A stretch of DNA of 64,000 bases from Alienimonas californiensis (GTDB lineage Bacteria > Planctomycetota > Planctomycetia > Planctomycetales > Planctomycetaceae): positions 439,501-503,500 of the forward strand of contig NZ_CP036265.1 of the NCBI RefSeq assembly GCF_007743815.1, in the 5' to 3' direction. Below the pieces are notes generated by a model that worked only from the letters and a program-made list of their open reading frames with translations, had not been told where the DNA came from and ran no database searches. The stretch's first letter is position 1; each line of letters begins with the position of its first letter. The position numbers were made by a program, and so were the translations under genes. Shown here piece by piece: positions 20,380-29,025 of the stretch.

Positions 20380-21321
20380 TCAGCCGGCGCCGGCGACGGC
20401 TTTCATCTTCGCCAGGCCCTCTTTCGCCACGGCGAGCGGGTCGCGGGCCCACAGGTCCGGGTTGAACAGCTCCAACGACAGCGTGCCGCCGTTGCCGGAG
20501 AAATTGGCGAAGCCGATCGCCTGGAACGTCTCGAACAACTCGTCCAGCGGGGCGTCGCCGTCGCCGGGGAGGACGCGGTCCTTATCGGCCAGCGCCTCGG
20601 CGGACGGCGTGCTGGGGAAGTCGTTCAGGTGGAACACCTCCATCGACCCCGGCCCGAGCAGGTGCAGGCCTCCAAAGCCGCTGCCCCCGCGGTGCAGGTG
20701 GTAGGCGTCCAACAGCAGCATCGCGTTCGGCCGGCCGGCTTCCGAAGCGACGTAGAGAACTTCGCCCAGCTTCGACAGGTTGTCCGAGAAGCCCCAGACC
20801 TCCAACTGCGGCACGACGCCCTCCTCCGCCCCCACGTCGCACAGAGCGGCGTAGCGTTCGGCGGCGGCGTCCAGATCCAGCCGCGGCCCCTTCGTCGCCC
20901 CGGCCGGCGGCGCGGCGATCCGCGTGCCGCCGATGGACCGCAGCAGAGCCATCTCCCGCTTCGCCTGTTCCAGCGCCGCCTTCCGAACCGCCTCGTCCTC
21001 CGCGATCCACTGGGCGAAGCCGATGGCGCTGTCGACGGTCAGGCCGGCGTCGGCGATCTTCTTCTTCAGGTCCGGCAGCGAGCCGCCGGCGTCGCGGTAG
21101 ACCTCGATGTCACGAATCCAGGGCTCGATGCCCTGATAGCCGGCCTCGCCGGCGATCTCAACTTCCCGTTCGATCCCCAGCTTCCGCCCGCGGATGGTGG
21201 CGGTGTTCAGGCAGTAGCGAAACTGGTTCTCGGGGCTGGCCGGGAGGCATGCGGCCCCGGCCGCCCACGGGGCGACCAGCGGGGCGGATGCGGCGGCGGC
21301 GAGGAGCGTGCGGCGTTGCAT
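20380..21321 (-). CDS. exported sugar phosphate isomerase/epimerase-like TIM barrel
   Basis: 313 aa from the ATG at 21321. The N-terminus MQRRTLLAAAASAPLVAPWA is a Tat-like leader. The barrel begins FRYCLNTATIRGRKLGIERE, then GYQGIEPWIRDIEVYRDAGG, and ends with LSLELFNPDLWARDPLAVAK. A metal-binding Glu is likely in VVPQLEVWGF, with DAYHLHRGGSG and EVFHLNDFP supplying Asp and His. It is not a close duplicate of the protein at 17899-18852; the two share only fold and leader. The palindrome at 21341-21370 lies in its upstream region. Substrate unknown. Confidence 0.92.
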   Translation of the reverse strand: MQRRTLLAAAASAPLVAPWAAGAACLPASPENQFRYCLNTATIRGRKLGIEREVEIAGEAGYQGIEPWIRDIEVYRDAGGSLPDLKKKIADAGLTVDSAIGFAQWIAEDEAVRKAALEQAKREMALLRSIGGTRIAAPPAGATKGPRLDLDAAAERYAALCDVGAEEGVVPQLEVWGFSDNLSKLGEVLYVASEAGRPNAMLLLDAYHLHRGGSGFGGLHLLGPGSMEVFHLNDFPSTPSAEALADKDRVLPGDGDAPLDELFETFQAIGFANFSGNGGTLSLELFNPDLWARDPLAVAKEGLAKMKAVAGAG

Positions 21322-21340
21322 GACGTTCTAAAAGAATCGT

Positions 21341-21370
21341 AACGCAGAGGCCCCGCAGGGCCTCTGCGTT
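21341..21370. repeat. dispersed palindrome, copy 1
   Basis: Perfect 13-bp arms AACGCAGAGGCCC / GGGCCTCTGCGTT around CGCA, in the 56-bp gap between two minus-strand genes. It has a short A-run on one side and TTTT on the other when read on the minus strand, so it could end transcription of the ATPase gene. A sister copy with compensating changes lies at 28391-28426. Confidence 0.75.
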
Positions 21371-21377
21371 ATAAAAA

Positions 21378-22898
21378 CTAGCCCGTCCCCATCCCGCGAT
21401 CGAACGCGTCGAGGTCGCGGAGGAACAGTTGGAAGGTGCTGTCGAGCGTTTCGCGGCCGATCGTCCACTTCGGCGCCTCCGCCGGGTAGCGGCCGCAATG
21501 CTCCACGATCAGGCGATACAGAAACTTAAACAGGTGCCGAGGCACCCGCAGGCGGGCGAACTGGCGCACCAGTTCGTCGCGGGAGACGTTCTCGTCGAAT
21601 AGATCCGTGAGGGAAATCTTCTTTCCCTCTTTAGCGCACGCTCGCAGGCGGTCCTCGGCGATGTCGTAGAGGCTTTCGCCGGTCCACTCCAGGCTGGAGA
21701 CCATGTTCTGTTTATCGAGCCGGCTGCGCTCGTAGAAGCCACGGTCCTCGCGGTTCAAAAAGTGCCGCACCTCCGCCGGTAGCAGCAGTTTAAAACCGAG
21801 GCCGGGGTGTTTGAGGAACTTGTTGTCGAACAGCGGCCAGAGGAACTCCTTCATCCGCTCCGGACTGCCGTTGATCAGGTGCGGCTCGTCCACCCGGTCG
21901 ACCAGCACCTGAATGCCGCTGAAGCCCAGCCGCTTGAGCACGTTCTGAAACTTCACCAGCAGCTCGTAGCGGGCGTCGGCGGAGTCGCCGATCGGCAGCG
22001 GCTGGCCGGCGAGGTCCCGGCGGCTGAACCGGCTGAGGATCTTTCGCAGCGGGCCGGGGCGGCGGTCCAGCGCCATTACGCTGCCGGACGCCTTCCGGGC
22101 GGCGTTCCACAGGCCGAATTGACGAATCGTCACCGGCAGCCAGAGCAGCAGGATCGGCAGCGCCGCCCAGTACCACCAACTGCCGATATTCCGCACCTCG
22201 CCGTAGCTGAACGCCACGATCAGAACGAGAATTGTGCCCGCCACGCCCAACCAGAAATCCCACTGATTGAGCAGCACCGGGAAGCCGAGCTTCGCCCGCA
22301 ACCGCTCCCACCGCGGTTCGGGGGCCTCGTCGAGGCTGTGGTCGTACAGGGCCGCCAGCAGCAATAAATCCCGTTTATGGCGGCGTTCCAGCCGTTCGAC
22401 GTCCCCCAGCAGCACCGGGGGGCCGTCCTCTTCACGGGTTCCGCCGGCCTCGAACACGGCCCGCACCAACCGGCCCACGCCCAGGGCGAGGACGCTGTCC
22501 ATATGGTCGACTGTCCGCCATTTGGCGAGGGCCTTCTCCGGCTTTTTATGCCGGCCGGGCAGGCGGTCGCGGAAGCTGTCGAGGAAGGGATTGAAGTCGT
22601 CGTAATGAATGACGAACGTCTTCCCCCCCGCCCCGCCCTCGCCCTTCCCGGCGGCCTGTTTCAGGTTATGGGCGGCCAGCGACGAGGCGAGTTGATGCCG
22701 CAGCGCCGTCTTGCCGCTGCCCTTCTCCCCGAACACGACGGCGGTGCTGGGGTTGGCCGGATCGCCGGCGATCTTGTCCCAGGCCGGGTGCCGGGTGGCG
22801 GCGGGTCGGGCGAGGAACAGATGATCGCTGCCGGCGTCCTCCTGGGAGAACGGGTTATCGGCGACGCCGTGGTGGGAAAGGAACTGCTCGGCCTTCAA
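21378..22898 (-). CDS. P-loop ATPase with two internal membrane segments (KAP-like), unknown role
   Basis: 506 aa from a TTG at 22898. The start MKAEQFLSHHGVADNPFSQE recalls ATPases that begin with a NPF patch. Walker A is GEKGSGKT at residues 57-64. Two hydrophobic segments, FWLGVAGTILVLIVAFSY and WWYWAALPILLLWLPVTI, lie at about 215-260, splitting the ATPase domain as in KAP-type NTPases. A Walker B-like strand IQVLVDRVDEPHLI comes near residue 330, where Asp and the DEP replace the usual DE. The C-terminal part is helical (RDELVRQFARLRVPRHLFKF). It follows the J-like/MshEN protein by 58 bp on the same strand, so the two may work together at the inner membrane. Function unknown. Confidence 0.82.
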   Translation of the reverse strand: MKAEQFLSHHGVADNPFSQEDAGSDHLFLARPAATRHPAWDKIAGDPANPSTAVVFGEKGSGKTALRHQLASSLAAHNLKQAAGKGEGGAGGKTFVIHYDDFNPFLDSFRDRLPGRHKKPEKALAKWRTVDHMDSVLALGVGRLVRAVFEAGGTREEDGPPVLLGDVERLERRHKRDLLLLAALYDHSLDEAPEPRWERLRAKLGFPVLLNQWDFWLGVAGTILVLIVAFSYGEVRNIGSWWYWAALPILLLWLPVTIRQFGLWNAARKASGSVMALDRRPGPLRKILSRFSRRDLAGQPLPIGDSADARYELLVKFQNVLKRLGFSGIQVLVDRVDEPHLINGSPERMKEFLWPLFDNKFLKHPGLGFKLLLPAEVRHFLNREDRGFYERSRLDKQNMVSSLEWTGESLYDIAEDRLRACAKEGKKISLTDLFDENVSRDELVRQFARLRVPRHLFKFLYRLIVEHCGRYPAEAPKWTIGRETLDSTFQLFLRDLDAFDRGMGTG

Positions 22899-22956
22899 GG
22901 GGTCCGGCGGGTGGGGGGAAGAATGCGGATGAGGGGGACGGGGCGAGCGGCGCCGA

Positions 22957-23955
22957 TCACTTCCAGTAGATCAGGAAGGCCCACGCCGCCGCCAGTCCGC
23001 CGCCGATCGCCGCGCCCAGCAACGCCCAGACGACCAGTAGATCGCTGTCGCCCAGCAGGAAGTAGGCCGCCGCCGCGGGGATAATCGCCCCCCAGCAGAT
23101 CGCGATGATCCCCAGTTGCCGGCGCTCCCTCTGCTGGCCCTCGTCCAGTTGGGCGAACGATTTCCGGGGCACTTTGGTCTTAGCCTTGGCGGGTCCGGCC
23201 GCGGCGCCGCCCTGGTCCACCTCGGGGGTGTAGTAGCGGGTGATCGCCTGCGTCATCTCCGCGGGGGTCACGATCACGGGCTTGGGCGGCTTGCCGAAGC
23301 GGAGGCGGAGTTCCTCCTCCATCTCCGGCTCGATCGCCGTGCAGGTGGCGACCAGCACCGCGTCGTCGTCCACGATCAGCGGGATCAACCCGTGCCGCTT
23401 GGCCGTCGCCTTGGGGAACTGACGGAGCACGTCCTCGTCCGGGGCCAGTTCGCCCAGATCCGCGTAGCTGAGCCCCTGCTCCCGGGCATAGGCCCGATAG
23501 GCCAGCTTCGCCGGGACGAGCTTCATCTGAACCAGGGCGTCCCGCAGGTCCAGCCCGCGGGCCTCGGCGAAGCCCTCCGCCTCGGTCAGTTGCTCCCGGC
23601 TGATCTTCCCCGCCTTGACCAGCAGCCGGCCCATCGGCACGCGGCCGAGTTCGTTCGTCTCCTCCTTAAACTTCCGCCCCAGCGAGGCGTCGTACTCCCG
23701 CTTCCGACCCTCGTCCGTCAGCGCGAGCATCGCCTTGGCGAGCTCGTTGAGCAGTTCCTGGCTCTGTTCCGCGTACTCGCCGGAGGCGTACCCGCGGACG
23801 TGCTGGTTCAGCTTGCGGTAGCTGGCCCGCACCTTGTCCGGGTTGTCCTCGAACCGGTCGAGCTTCAACAGCGCGTAATGGTCCGGCGGCCCCTCGGGGG
23901 GGACGTCGGCCTTGGGGATTTTCAGCCAATCGGTATAGACGTTGACGTCGGCCAT
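22957..23955 (-). CDS. J-domain-like + MshEN (GspE N-terminal-like) membrane protein
   Basis: 332 aa from the ATG at 23955. N-terminal part (about 20-95) resembles a degenerate J domain: DHYALLKLDRFEDNPDKVRA, then SQELLNELAKAMLALTDEGR and REYDASLGRKF; the HPD loop is missing. Residues about 105-240 resemble the MshEN/T2SSE_N domain (PMGRLLVKAGKISREQLTEA, then FPKATAKRHGLIPLIVDDDA), a fold that in some cases binds cyclic di-GMP. A basic linker leads to two C-terminal membrane helices (IIAICWGAIIPAAAAYFLLG and WALLGAAIGGGLAAAWAFLI). This mix suggests a membrane-tethered adaptor for the ATPase next to it. The domain calls are by motif memory. Confidence 0.78.
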   Translation of the reverse strand: MADVNVYTDWLKIPKADVPPEGPPDHYALLKLDRFEDNPDKVRASYRKLNQHVRGYASGEYAEQSQELLNELAKAMLALTDEGRKREYDASLGRKFKEETNELGRVPMGRLLVKAGKISREQLTEAEGFAEARGLDLRDALVQMKLVPAKLAYRAYAREQGLSYADLGELAPDEDVLRQFPKATAKRHGLIPLIVDDDAVLVATCTAIEPEMEEELRLRFGKPPKPVIVTPAEMTQAITRYYTPEVDQGGAAAGPAKAKTKVPRKSFAQLDEGQQRERRQLGIIAICWGAIIPAAAAYFLLGDSDLLVVWALLGAAIGGGLAAAWAFLIYWK

Positions 23956-24058
23956 CGGCGGCGAGAGCGGTTCGGTGCGGCGGAGCCGCAGGATGACCGA
24001 ACCGCGCCGCGGTCGCCATGCCGCCGACTCGCGTCCCGAACGCCGGGGCGCCGGCGGT

Positions 24059-24451
24059 TCAACTCTCGACGGCGGGGCGGACGAACTTCCGCCACGCGAT
24101 CACCGCGGTCACCAAACCCAGCCCGGCAGTCGACCAGCCGTCGCCGCGGAGGGCCAACCCCGCGAGCGTGACCAGGGCGGCGGCGGCGATCGGGGCGAGC
24201 GCCCCGGCCCCGGAGGCTTTCGCCGCCCGGACCATCAGCAGGACGGCCCCCGCCGCGGCGATCAACGTGCCGATGGCCTGCCCCGCCCACTGCGTGACGA
24301 ACGTCATCACGGCCATCGTCGCGGCGCCGTCATAGCCCGTCGTCGCCATCGCACCGCCCGCGAAGAGCACGATCACCGCCAGCCCGGCCCCGAATATCGT
24401 CAGGAACGGGAAGCGGGAGGGGCGGTCGACGGACGGTTCGAGATTGGGCAT
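24059..24451 (-). CDS. small four-helix membrane protein of unknown function
   Basis: 130 aa from the ATG at 24451. Hydrophobic segments: FLTIFGAGLAVIVLFAGGAM, VMTFVTQWAGQAIGTLIAAA, a Gly/Ala-rich stretch around ALAPIAAAALVTLAGLAL and GLGLVTAVIAWRKFV. No charged residues sit inside them, so a simple integral membrane protein is likely. It lies 33 bp after the prolyl oligopeptidase stop and 103 bp before the J-like gene, all on the minus strand. No family recognised. Confidence 0.72.
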   Translation of the reverse strand: MPNLEPSVDRPSRFPFLTIFGAGLAVIVLFAGGAMATTGYDGAATMAVMTFVTQWAGQAIGTLIAAAGAVLLMVRAAKASGAGALAPIAAAALVTLAGLALRGDGWSTAGLGLVTAVIAWRKFVRPAVES

Positions 24452-24484
24452 CGCCCCGCACGATGTCGTGCGTCGCCCTCCGAA

Positions 24485-26650
24485 TCAACCGCCGTACCCC
24501 TCCGGCAGCGTCATGCCCAAGCGGTCGGCGAGGAAGGCCCACATGTCGGCGTATTCCTCGATGATCTTCTCCGTCGGCTTGCCCGCCCCGTGGCCGGCCC
24601 GGGTTTCAATCCGAATCAACACCGGGGCCTCGCCGGCGTGGGCCTGTTGCAGGCGGGCGGCGAACTTAAAGCTGTGGCCGGGGACGACGCGGTCGTCGGT
24701 GTCCGCGGTGGTGATCAGCGTGGCCGGGTAGCTCACGCCGTCCTCCAAGTTGTGATAGGGGCTGTAGGCGTAGAGGGCGGCGAACTCCTCCGGGTCGTCG
24801 GCGCTGCCGTAGTCGTCCACCCAGAACCGCCCGGCGGTGAACTGGTGGAACCGCAGCATGTCCATCACCCCCACCGCCGGCAGGGCCGCCGCGAACAGGT
24901 CCGGCCGCTGCGTGATGCTGGCGCCGACCAGCAGCCCGCCGTTGCTGCCGCCCTGGATCGCCAGCTTGTCCCGAGACGTATAGCCCTCGGCGATCAGGTA
25001 CTCCGCCGCGGCGATAAAGTCGTCGAACACGTTTTGCTTTTTGAGCTTCGTGCCGGCCTCGTGCCAGGCTTCGCCGTACTCCCCGCCGCCGCGAAGGTTG
25101 GCCATCGCGAAAACGCCGCCCATCTCCATCCAGGCCGCCCGACTGACGGAGAAGCCCGGGGTGAGGGGAATATTAAACCCGCCGTAGCCGTACAGCAGCG
25201 TCGGGTTCGAACCGTCGAGCGCCAGCCCCTTCTTGTACGAAATAAACATCGGCACCCGCGTGCCGTCCTTCGATTCGTAGAAAACCTGTTTGACTTCGTA
25301 CAGCTCCGGGTCGAGATCCACATTCGCCCGCCGCAGCAATTCGCTTTCGCCAGTGGCGAGGTCGTAGCGATAAACGCTCGGCGGGGTGGCGAAGCTGTCG
25401 AAGCTATAGAAGGTCTCCGTGCTGTCCCGGTCGCCGCTGAACCCGCTGGCGCTGCCGAGGCCCTCGAACTCCACGTCCCGGACGAACTCGCCCTCCAGCG
25501 TGAGGATCTTCACCTGGGTGGTGGCGTCCTTCAGGTATTTAGCGAACAGCAGATTCGCCACGCGGCTGACGCCGGTCAGCACGTTCTCCGCCTCGGCGAT
25601 CACCTCGGCCCGTTCGCCGGTTTCCACGTCGATCGTCACCACGCGTTTCAGCGGGGCGTCGCCCTGTTCGCCCTCGTCCGTCAGGAAATAGAACTTCGAG
25701 CCCTCGTTCGTGACGAACTCGTACTCCTGTTCAAAGTCGTCGATCAATTCGACCCACGGCTGCGGGCCGCCGTCCTCGCCGCCGGCCAGTTTGCGGTAAA
25801 AGACCCGATAGCGGGGGTCGGTGCCCTTCCAGGCGGTGACGATGTGGTAGGCGCCGTCCTCAGTCACGGTGTTGGAAAAGCCCCATTCGGGATGGGCGGG
25901 GCGCTCGAAGACCAGTTCGTCCTCGCTCTGCGGCGTGCCGAGGCGGTGCAGATAGACCTTCTGATTGAGGTTCAACGTCTGGAACTTCTCGCCCGCGTTC
26001 GGCTCCGGATACCGGCCGTAATAGAGGCCGGTGTCGTCCGCGTTCCACTCGGGCGTGTTGAACTTGACGTAGGTCAGTTCGTCGCCGGTCTCCTTGCGGG
26101 TTTCGAGGTCCATCACCTTCCAGGTCCGCCAGTCGCTGCCGGCGTCCTGCACGCCGTAGGCGAGGTATTTTCCGTCGCTGCTGAACGCCGTGCCCGACAG
26201 GGCGATCGTGCCGTCCTCGCTCCACGTGTTCGGGTCGATCAACACCTCCGGTTCGCTGTCCAGCGTCTCCTGCACGTACAGGACGAACTGGTTCTGCAGG
26301 CCGTCGTTCTTGAAGAAGTAATACTTCCCCCCCTCCTCGAAGGGCACGCCGAACTTTTCGTAGTTCCACAGCTCCGTCAAACGGCCCTCGATCGCCTTCC
26401 GCTGCGGGATCTGTTTGAGGTAGCCGAAGGTCACCTCGTTCTGGGCTTTGACCCACTCGGCGACGCGTTCGTCCTCGCGGACGTCGTTCTCCAGCCAGCG
26501 GAACGGGTCCGCGACGAGCGTGCCGTGGTAGTCGTCGACCTGCTGGACGCTGGAGGGGTACTTCAACACTTCGGACCGATCAGGGGCGGGGTCGTCGCCG
26601 AGCGCCGGGGCGACGAGCAACAGCGGGGCGAACAGCGGCAGGAATCGCAC
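24485..26650 (-). CDS. exported prolyl oligopeptidase (S9A family)
   Basis: 721 aa from a GTG at 26650; a signal peptide (RFLPLFAPLLLVAPALGDDP) follows at once. The N-terminal helix and seven-bladed propeller are typical (YPSSVQQVDDYHGTLVADPF, WLENDV). The catalytic domain has GYGGFNIPLTPGFSVSRAAW, WHEAGTKLKKQNVFDDFIAA, the nucleophile in IQGGSNGGLLVGA (Ser near residue 569), Asp in TADTDDRVVPGHSFKFAA (near 651) and His in RAGHGAGKP (near 685). It should cut short proline-containing peptides after Pro in the periplasm. The ending ADRLGMTLPEGYGG is complete. Confidence 0.95.
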   Translation of the reverse strand: MRFLPLFAPLLLVAPALGDDPAPDRSEVLKYPSSVQQVDDYHGTLVADPFRWLENDVREDERVAEWVKAQNEVTFGYLKQIPQRKAIEGRLTELWNYEKFGVPFEEGGKYYFFKNDGLQNQFVLYVQETLDSEPEVLIDPNTWSEDGTIALSGTAFSSDGKYLAYGVQDAGSDWRTWKVMDLETRKETGDELTYVKFNTPEWNADDTGLYYGRYPEPNAGEKFQTLNLNQKVYLHRLGTPQSEDELVFERPAHPEWGFSNTVTEDGAYHIVTAWKGTDPRYRVFYRKLAGGEDGGPQPWVELIDDFEQEYEFVTNEGSKFYFLTDEGEQGDAPLKRVVTIDVETGERAEVIAEAENVLTGVSRVANLLFAKYLKDATTQVKILTLEGEFVRDVEFEGLGSASGFSGDRDSTETFYSFDSFATPPSVYRYDLATGESELLRRANVDLDPELYEVKQVFYESKDGTRVPMFISYKKGLALDGSNPTLLYGYGGFNIPLTPGFSVSRAAWMEMGGVFAMANLRGGGEYGEAWHEAGTKLKKQNVFDDFIAAAEYLIAEGYTSRDKLAIQGGSNGGLLVGASITQRPDLFAAALPAVGVMDMLRFHQFTAGRFWVDDYGSADDPEEFAALYAYSPYHNLEDGVSYPATLITTADTDDRVVPGHSFKFAARLQQAHAGEAPVLIRIETRAGHGAGKPTEKIIEEYADMWAFLADRLGMTLPEGYGG

Positions 26651-26750
26651 GGGGCGGACTCTCGGAAGGACGGGGGCGGCATTGGACCGGGCGACGACCG
26701 GAACGCCAAGGGGACGGCGACCGGGAGCGAGGCGGCGATTCGTCAGGGGG

Positions 26751-28361
26751 CTATACGGCGGCGAACCGCTCGACGATGGCTTTCGCCGTGCGGAGGCCGT
26801 CGACCGCCGCGGTCACGATGCCCCCGGCGTAGCCGGCGCCCTCCCCGACGGGGTACAGGCCGTCGATGTTCGGGCAGCAAAGCGTGTCCCGATCCCGGGC
26901 GATCCGCACCGGACTGCTGCCGCGGGTCTCCGGCCCGGCGAGCACCGCTTCGGTGAGGTACTCCGAACCGCCCCACTTCTCCGCCAACCCCGGCAACCCG
27001 GCGTGCAACCCCGAGGCGACCGCCGGCGGCAATAGCTCGCCGAGGTTCAGCGAGACCGACCCCCGTTTGTAACTGCACGACACGTCGCCCGCGGAGAGCT
27101 GCCCCCGCAGATAGTCCGTCGCCCGCTGCACGGGGGCCTTGTAGTCCCCGCCGGCCCGCTGGAAGGCCAGCCCCTCCGCCCGGCGCTGCACCTCGACGCC
27201 CGCCAGGGGATGCTTCGACCCGAACGCCGCCGGCTCCAACGTGAGCACGAGGCCGCTGTTGGCGTGGGTCGTTTCGTGACGGGAGTTGCTCATCCCGTTC
27301 GTGCAGAACCGGCCGGGCTCCGAGACGCTGGGAATAATCCACCCGCCGGCGCACATGCAGAACGTGTACAGGTCCCGCTCGCCGTTCGGCTGCCCCGGGG
27401 CGACGAGCGAATAATCCGCCGCCCCCAGCAGTTCCAGATACTCCGGCCGGCCGTATTTGCGGCGGTTCACGAGTTCCTGCGGGTGCTCGATCCGCACGCC
27501 GAGTTGAAACGCCTTCGCTTCCATCGGCACCCCGGCGGCGTGCAATGCCTCGTAGGTGTCCCGGGCCGAATGGCCGATCGCGAGGATCACCCGGTCCGCC
27601 TCGAGATGCCCCGCGGAGGTTTGCAGGCCAACGACCTTGCCATCCCGCAGATCGAGCCCTTCGACGGTCACGCCGAAGCGGTATTCGCCGCCCATCGCCT
27701 CGGTTCTGCGGCGATAGTTTCGGCAGATCATTGGCAGTTTATTGCTGCCGAGGTGCGGACGGTGCTCGTAGGTCAGGCTCTCGCGGCCGCCGCATTCGAC
27801 GAAGGTGTCGAGGACGTAATCCACGTCCGGCCCGGTCACGCGGCAGGTCAGCTTGCCGTCGCTCCAGGCGCCGGCGCCGCCTTCGCCGAACAGGTAATTG
27901 TTCTCCGGCTCGAACGGCCCGCCGGCGTCGAAGGCTTTGATGGCCCGGGCCCGCTCCTTGACCGGCCGGCCACGCTCGAGGATCAGCGGGCGATAGCCCC
28001 GCTTCGCGAGATAGTACCCCGCCAACAGCCCCGCCGGCCCGCTGCCGACGACCACCGGCCGATGCCGCATCGGGGCGGTCCCCGGCACCGGATCCTCGAA
28101 CCGCTTCGCCTTGAACGGCTCCGCCTTCCGCGGTCGCACGCCGGGGGGCAGGTCGACGGCGATGCTGTGCACGTACTTCAGCCCCCGCCGCTGCCGGGCG
28201 TCGAGGCTTTTGCGCAGCAGGCGCCAGCGGCCGAGGTCGTTCACGTTCACGCCCAATCGCTCCGCGATCGCCGCGGGCAGGGCCTCCTCCGGCTCCTCGA
28301 CCGGCAGGGCGAGGTTGGTGACGCGGACGGTGGTTCCGGCGGGGGATGAACTCTCAGGCAT
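26751..28361 (-). CDS. FAD-dependent oxidoreductase (COG2509-type)
   Basis: 536 aa. An N-terminal ferredoxin-like extension (VRVTNLALPVEEPEEALPAA) precedes the Rossmann motif VVVGSGPAGLLAGYYLAKRG at about 105-124, followed by ILERGRPVKERARAIKAFDA. Further landmarks are NNYLFGEGGAGAWSDGKLTC, VILAIGHSARDTYEALHAAG, MCAGGWIIPSVSEPGRFCTN and the C-terminal YPVGEGAGYAGGIVTAAVDG that closes the FAD site. This matches the large group of uncharacterised FAD dehydrogenases. No partner electron carrier is adjacent, though a thioredoxin-like gene lies just upstream on the same strand. Substrate unknown; likely cytosolic. Confidence 0.93.
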   Translation of the reverse strand: MPESSSPAGTTVRVTNLALPVEEPEEALPAAIAERLGVNVNDLGRWRLLRKSLDARQRRGLKYVHSIAVDLPPGVRPRKAEPFKAKRFEDPVPGTAPMRHRPVVVGSGPAGLLAGYYLAKRGYRPLILERGRPVKERARAIKAFDAGGPFEPENNYLFGEGGAGAWSDGKLTCRVTGPDVDYVLDTFVECGGRESLTYEHRPHLGSNKLPMICRNYRRRTEAMGGEYRFGVTVEGLDLRDGKVVGLQTSAGHLEADRVILAIGHSARDTYEALHAAGVPMEAKAFQLGVRIEHPQELVNRRKYGRPEYLELLGAADYSLVAPGQPNGERDLYTFCMCAGGWIIPSVSEPGRFCTNGMSNSRHETTHANSGLVLTLEPAAFGSKHPLAGVEVQRRAEGLAFQRAGGDYKAPVQRATDYLRGQLSAGDVSCSYKRGSVSLNLGELLPPAVASGLHAGLPGLAEKWGGSEYLTEAVLAGPETRGSSPVRIARDRDTLCCPNIDGLYPVGEGAGYAGGIVTAAVDGLRTAKAIVERFAAV

Positions 28362-28390
28362 GCCGGGATTCTACGGACGAACCCGTCGTT

Positions 28391-28426
28391 CGTAACGCCG
28401 AGGCCCCGCGGGGCCTCGGCGTTACG
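28391..28426. repeat. dispersed palindrome, copy 2
   Basis: Perfect 16-bp arms CGTAACGCCGAGGCCC / GGGCCTCGGCGTTACG around CGCG, in the 75-bp gap between two minus-strand genes. Compared with the copy at 21341-21370, position 6 of the shared core changed from A to C and the facing base from T to G, so pairing is kept. Placement, between a stop and the next start on the same strand, is the same in both. Confidence 0.78.
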
Positions 28427-28436
28427 ATATTGCCGC

Positions 28437-28997
28437 TCAATCCCCGTGCTTTTTCCGCAGGCGGCCGCTGGTGCGGAGGATGAGTTGGTTCCGCTCGAAC
28501 TGCTCCACCCACTCCGCGGTCACCGCGGCCCGCAGGGCGGCGGGTTCGTTGGCTCCCAGCGAACAGGCGGCGCCGGACAGCTCGCCGGCCAGCTTGCGGT
28601 ACTTGACCAGCGTTTTATCGCCGTAGCGGCCGGTCGGGGCGAAGTCCTCCGCGAGGAACAGCACACTGGGGACCCGGGCGGCGCCGCAGATTTGCAGTTC
28701 GTCCGCCAAGTCCGGGTGGGCGTCCCGGTCGAAGAACCGCAGCTTGATCCGGTCGTTGGCGGAGGCGATCCGGTGGAAAATCGGGCACTGGCTCACGCAG
28801 TCGCCGCACCAGGCGCCGGCCAGGCAGAACACCGGCATCTCCCGGGTGAAGCCCTCAATGAGGGCGGTTTGCTCCGGCGTGAGCGTGAACTGCTCCAGCG
28901 CCGCGGCCCATTTGGCGCGGTCGGCGTCGGAGCCGTGGGCCTCGAGGAAGGCGTCGTAGGACAGGCCTTCGGAAAACTTGGCGGCGAAATCGAGCAT
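28437..28997 (-). CDS. thioredoxin-family protein
   Basis: 186 aa from the ATG at 28997. An N-terminal helical part (LSYDAFLEAHGSDADRAKWA) is followed by the thioredoxin-like core MPVFCLAGAWCGDCVSQCPI with WCGDC as redox motif, and the cis-Pro loop in GAARVPSVLFLAEDF. No signal peptide, so cytosolic. Proteins of this type are common in planctomycetes and have no proven substrate. It stands between the DegT aminotransferase (28 bp upstream) and the FAD oxidoreductase. An extra Cys four residues after the motif might give alternative disulfides. Confidence 0.9.
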   Translation of the reverse strand: MLDFAAKFSEGLSYDAFLEAHGSDADRAKWAAALEQFTLTPEQTALIEGFTREMPVFCLAGAWCGDCVSQCPIFHRIASANDRIKLRFFDRDAHPDLADELQICGAARVPSVLFLAEDFAPTGRYGDKTLVKYRKLAGELSGAACSLGANEPAALRAAVTAEWVEQFERNQLILRTSGRLRKKHGD

Positions 28998-29025
28998 GAA
29001 ACAGGGGCGAGCGGCGCGAAATGGT

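Noticed and set aside
23942..26956. A 1004-codon open frame on the plus strand opposite the prolyl oligopeptidase gene
   Set aside because: It is the GC-rich antisense shadow; the minus-strand frame has signal peptide, catalytic Ser/Asp/His and family motifs, while this one has His/Val/Arg-rich low-complexity sequence without any motif.
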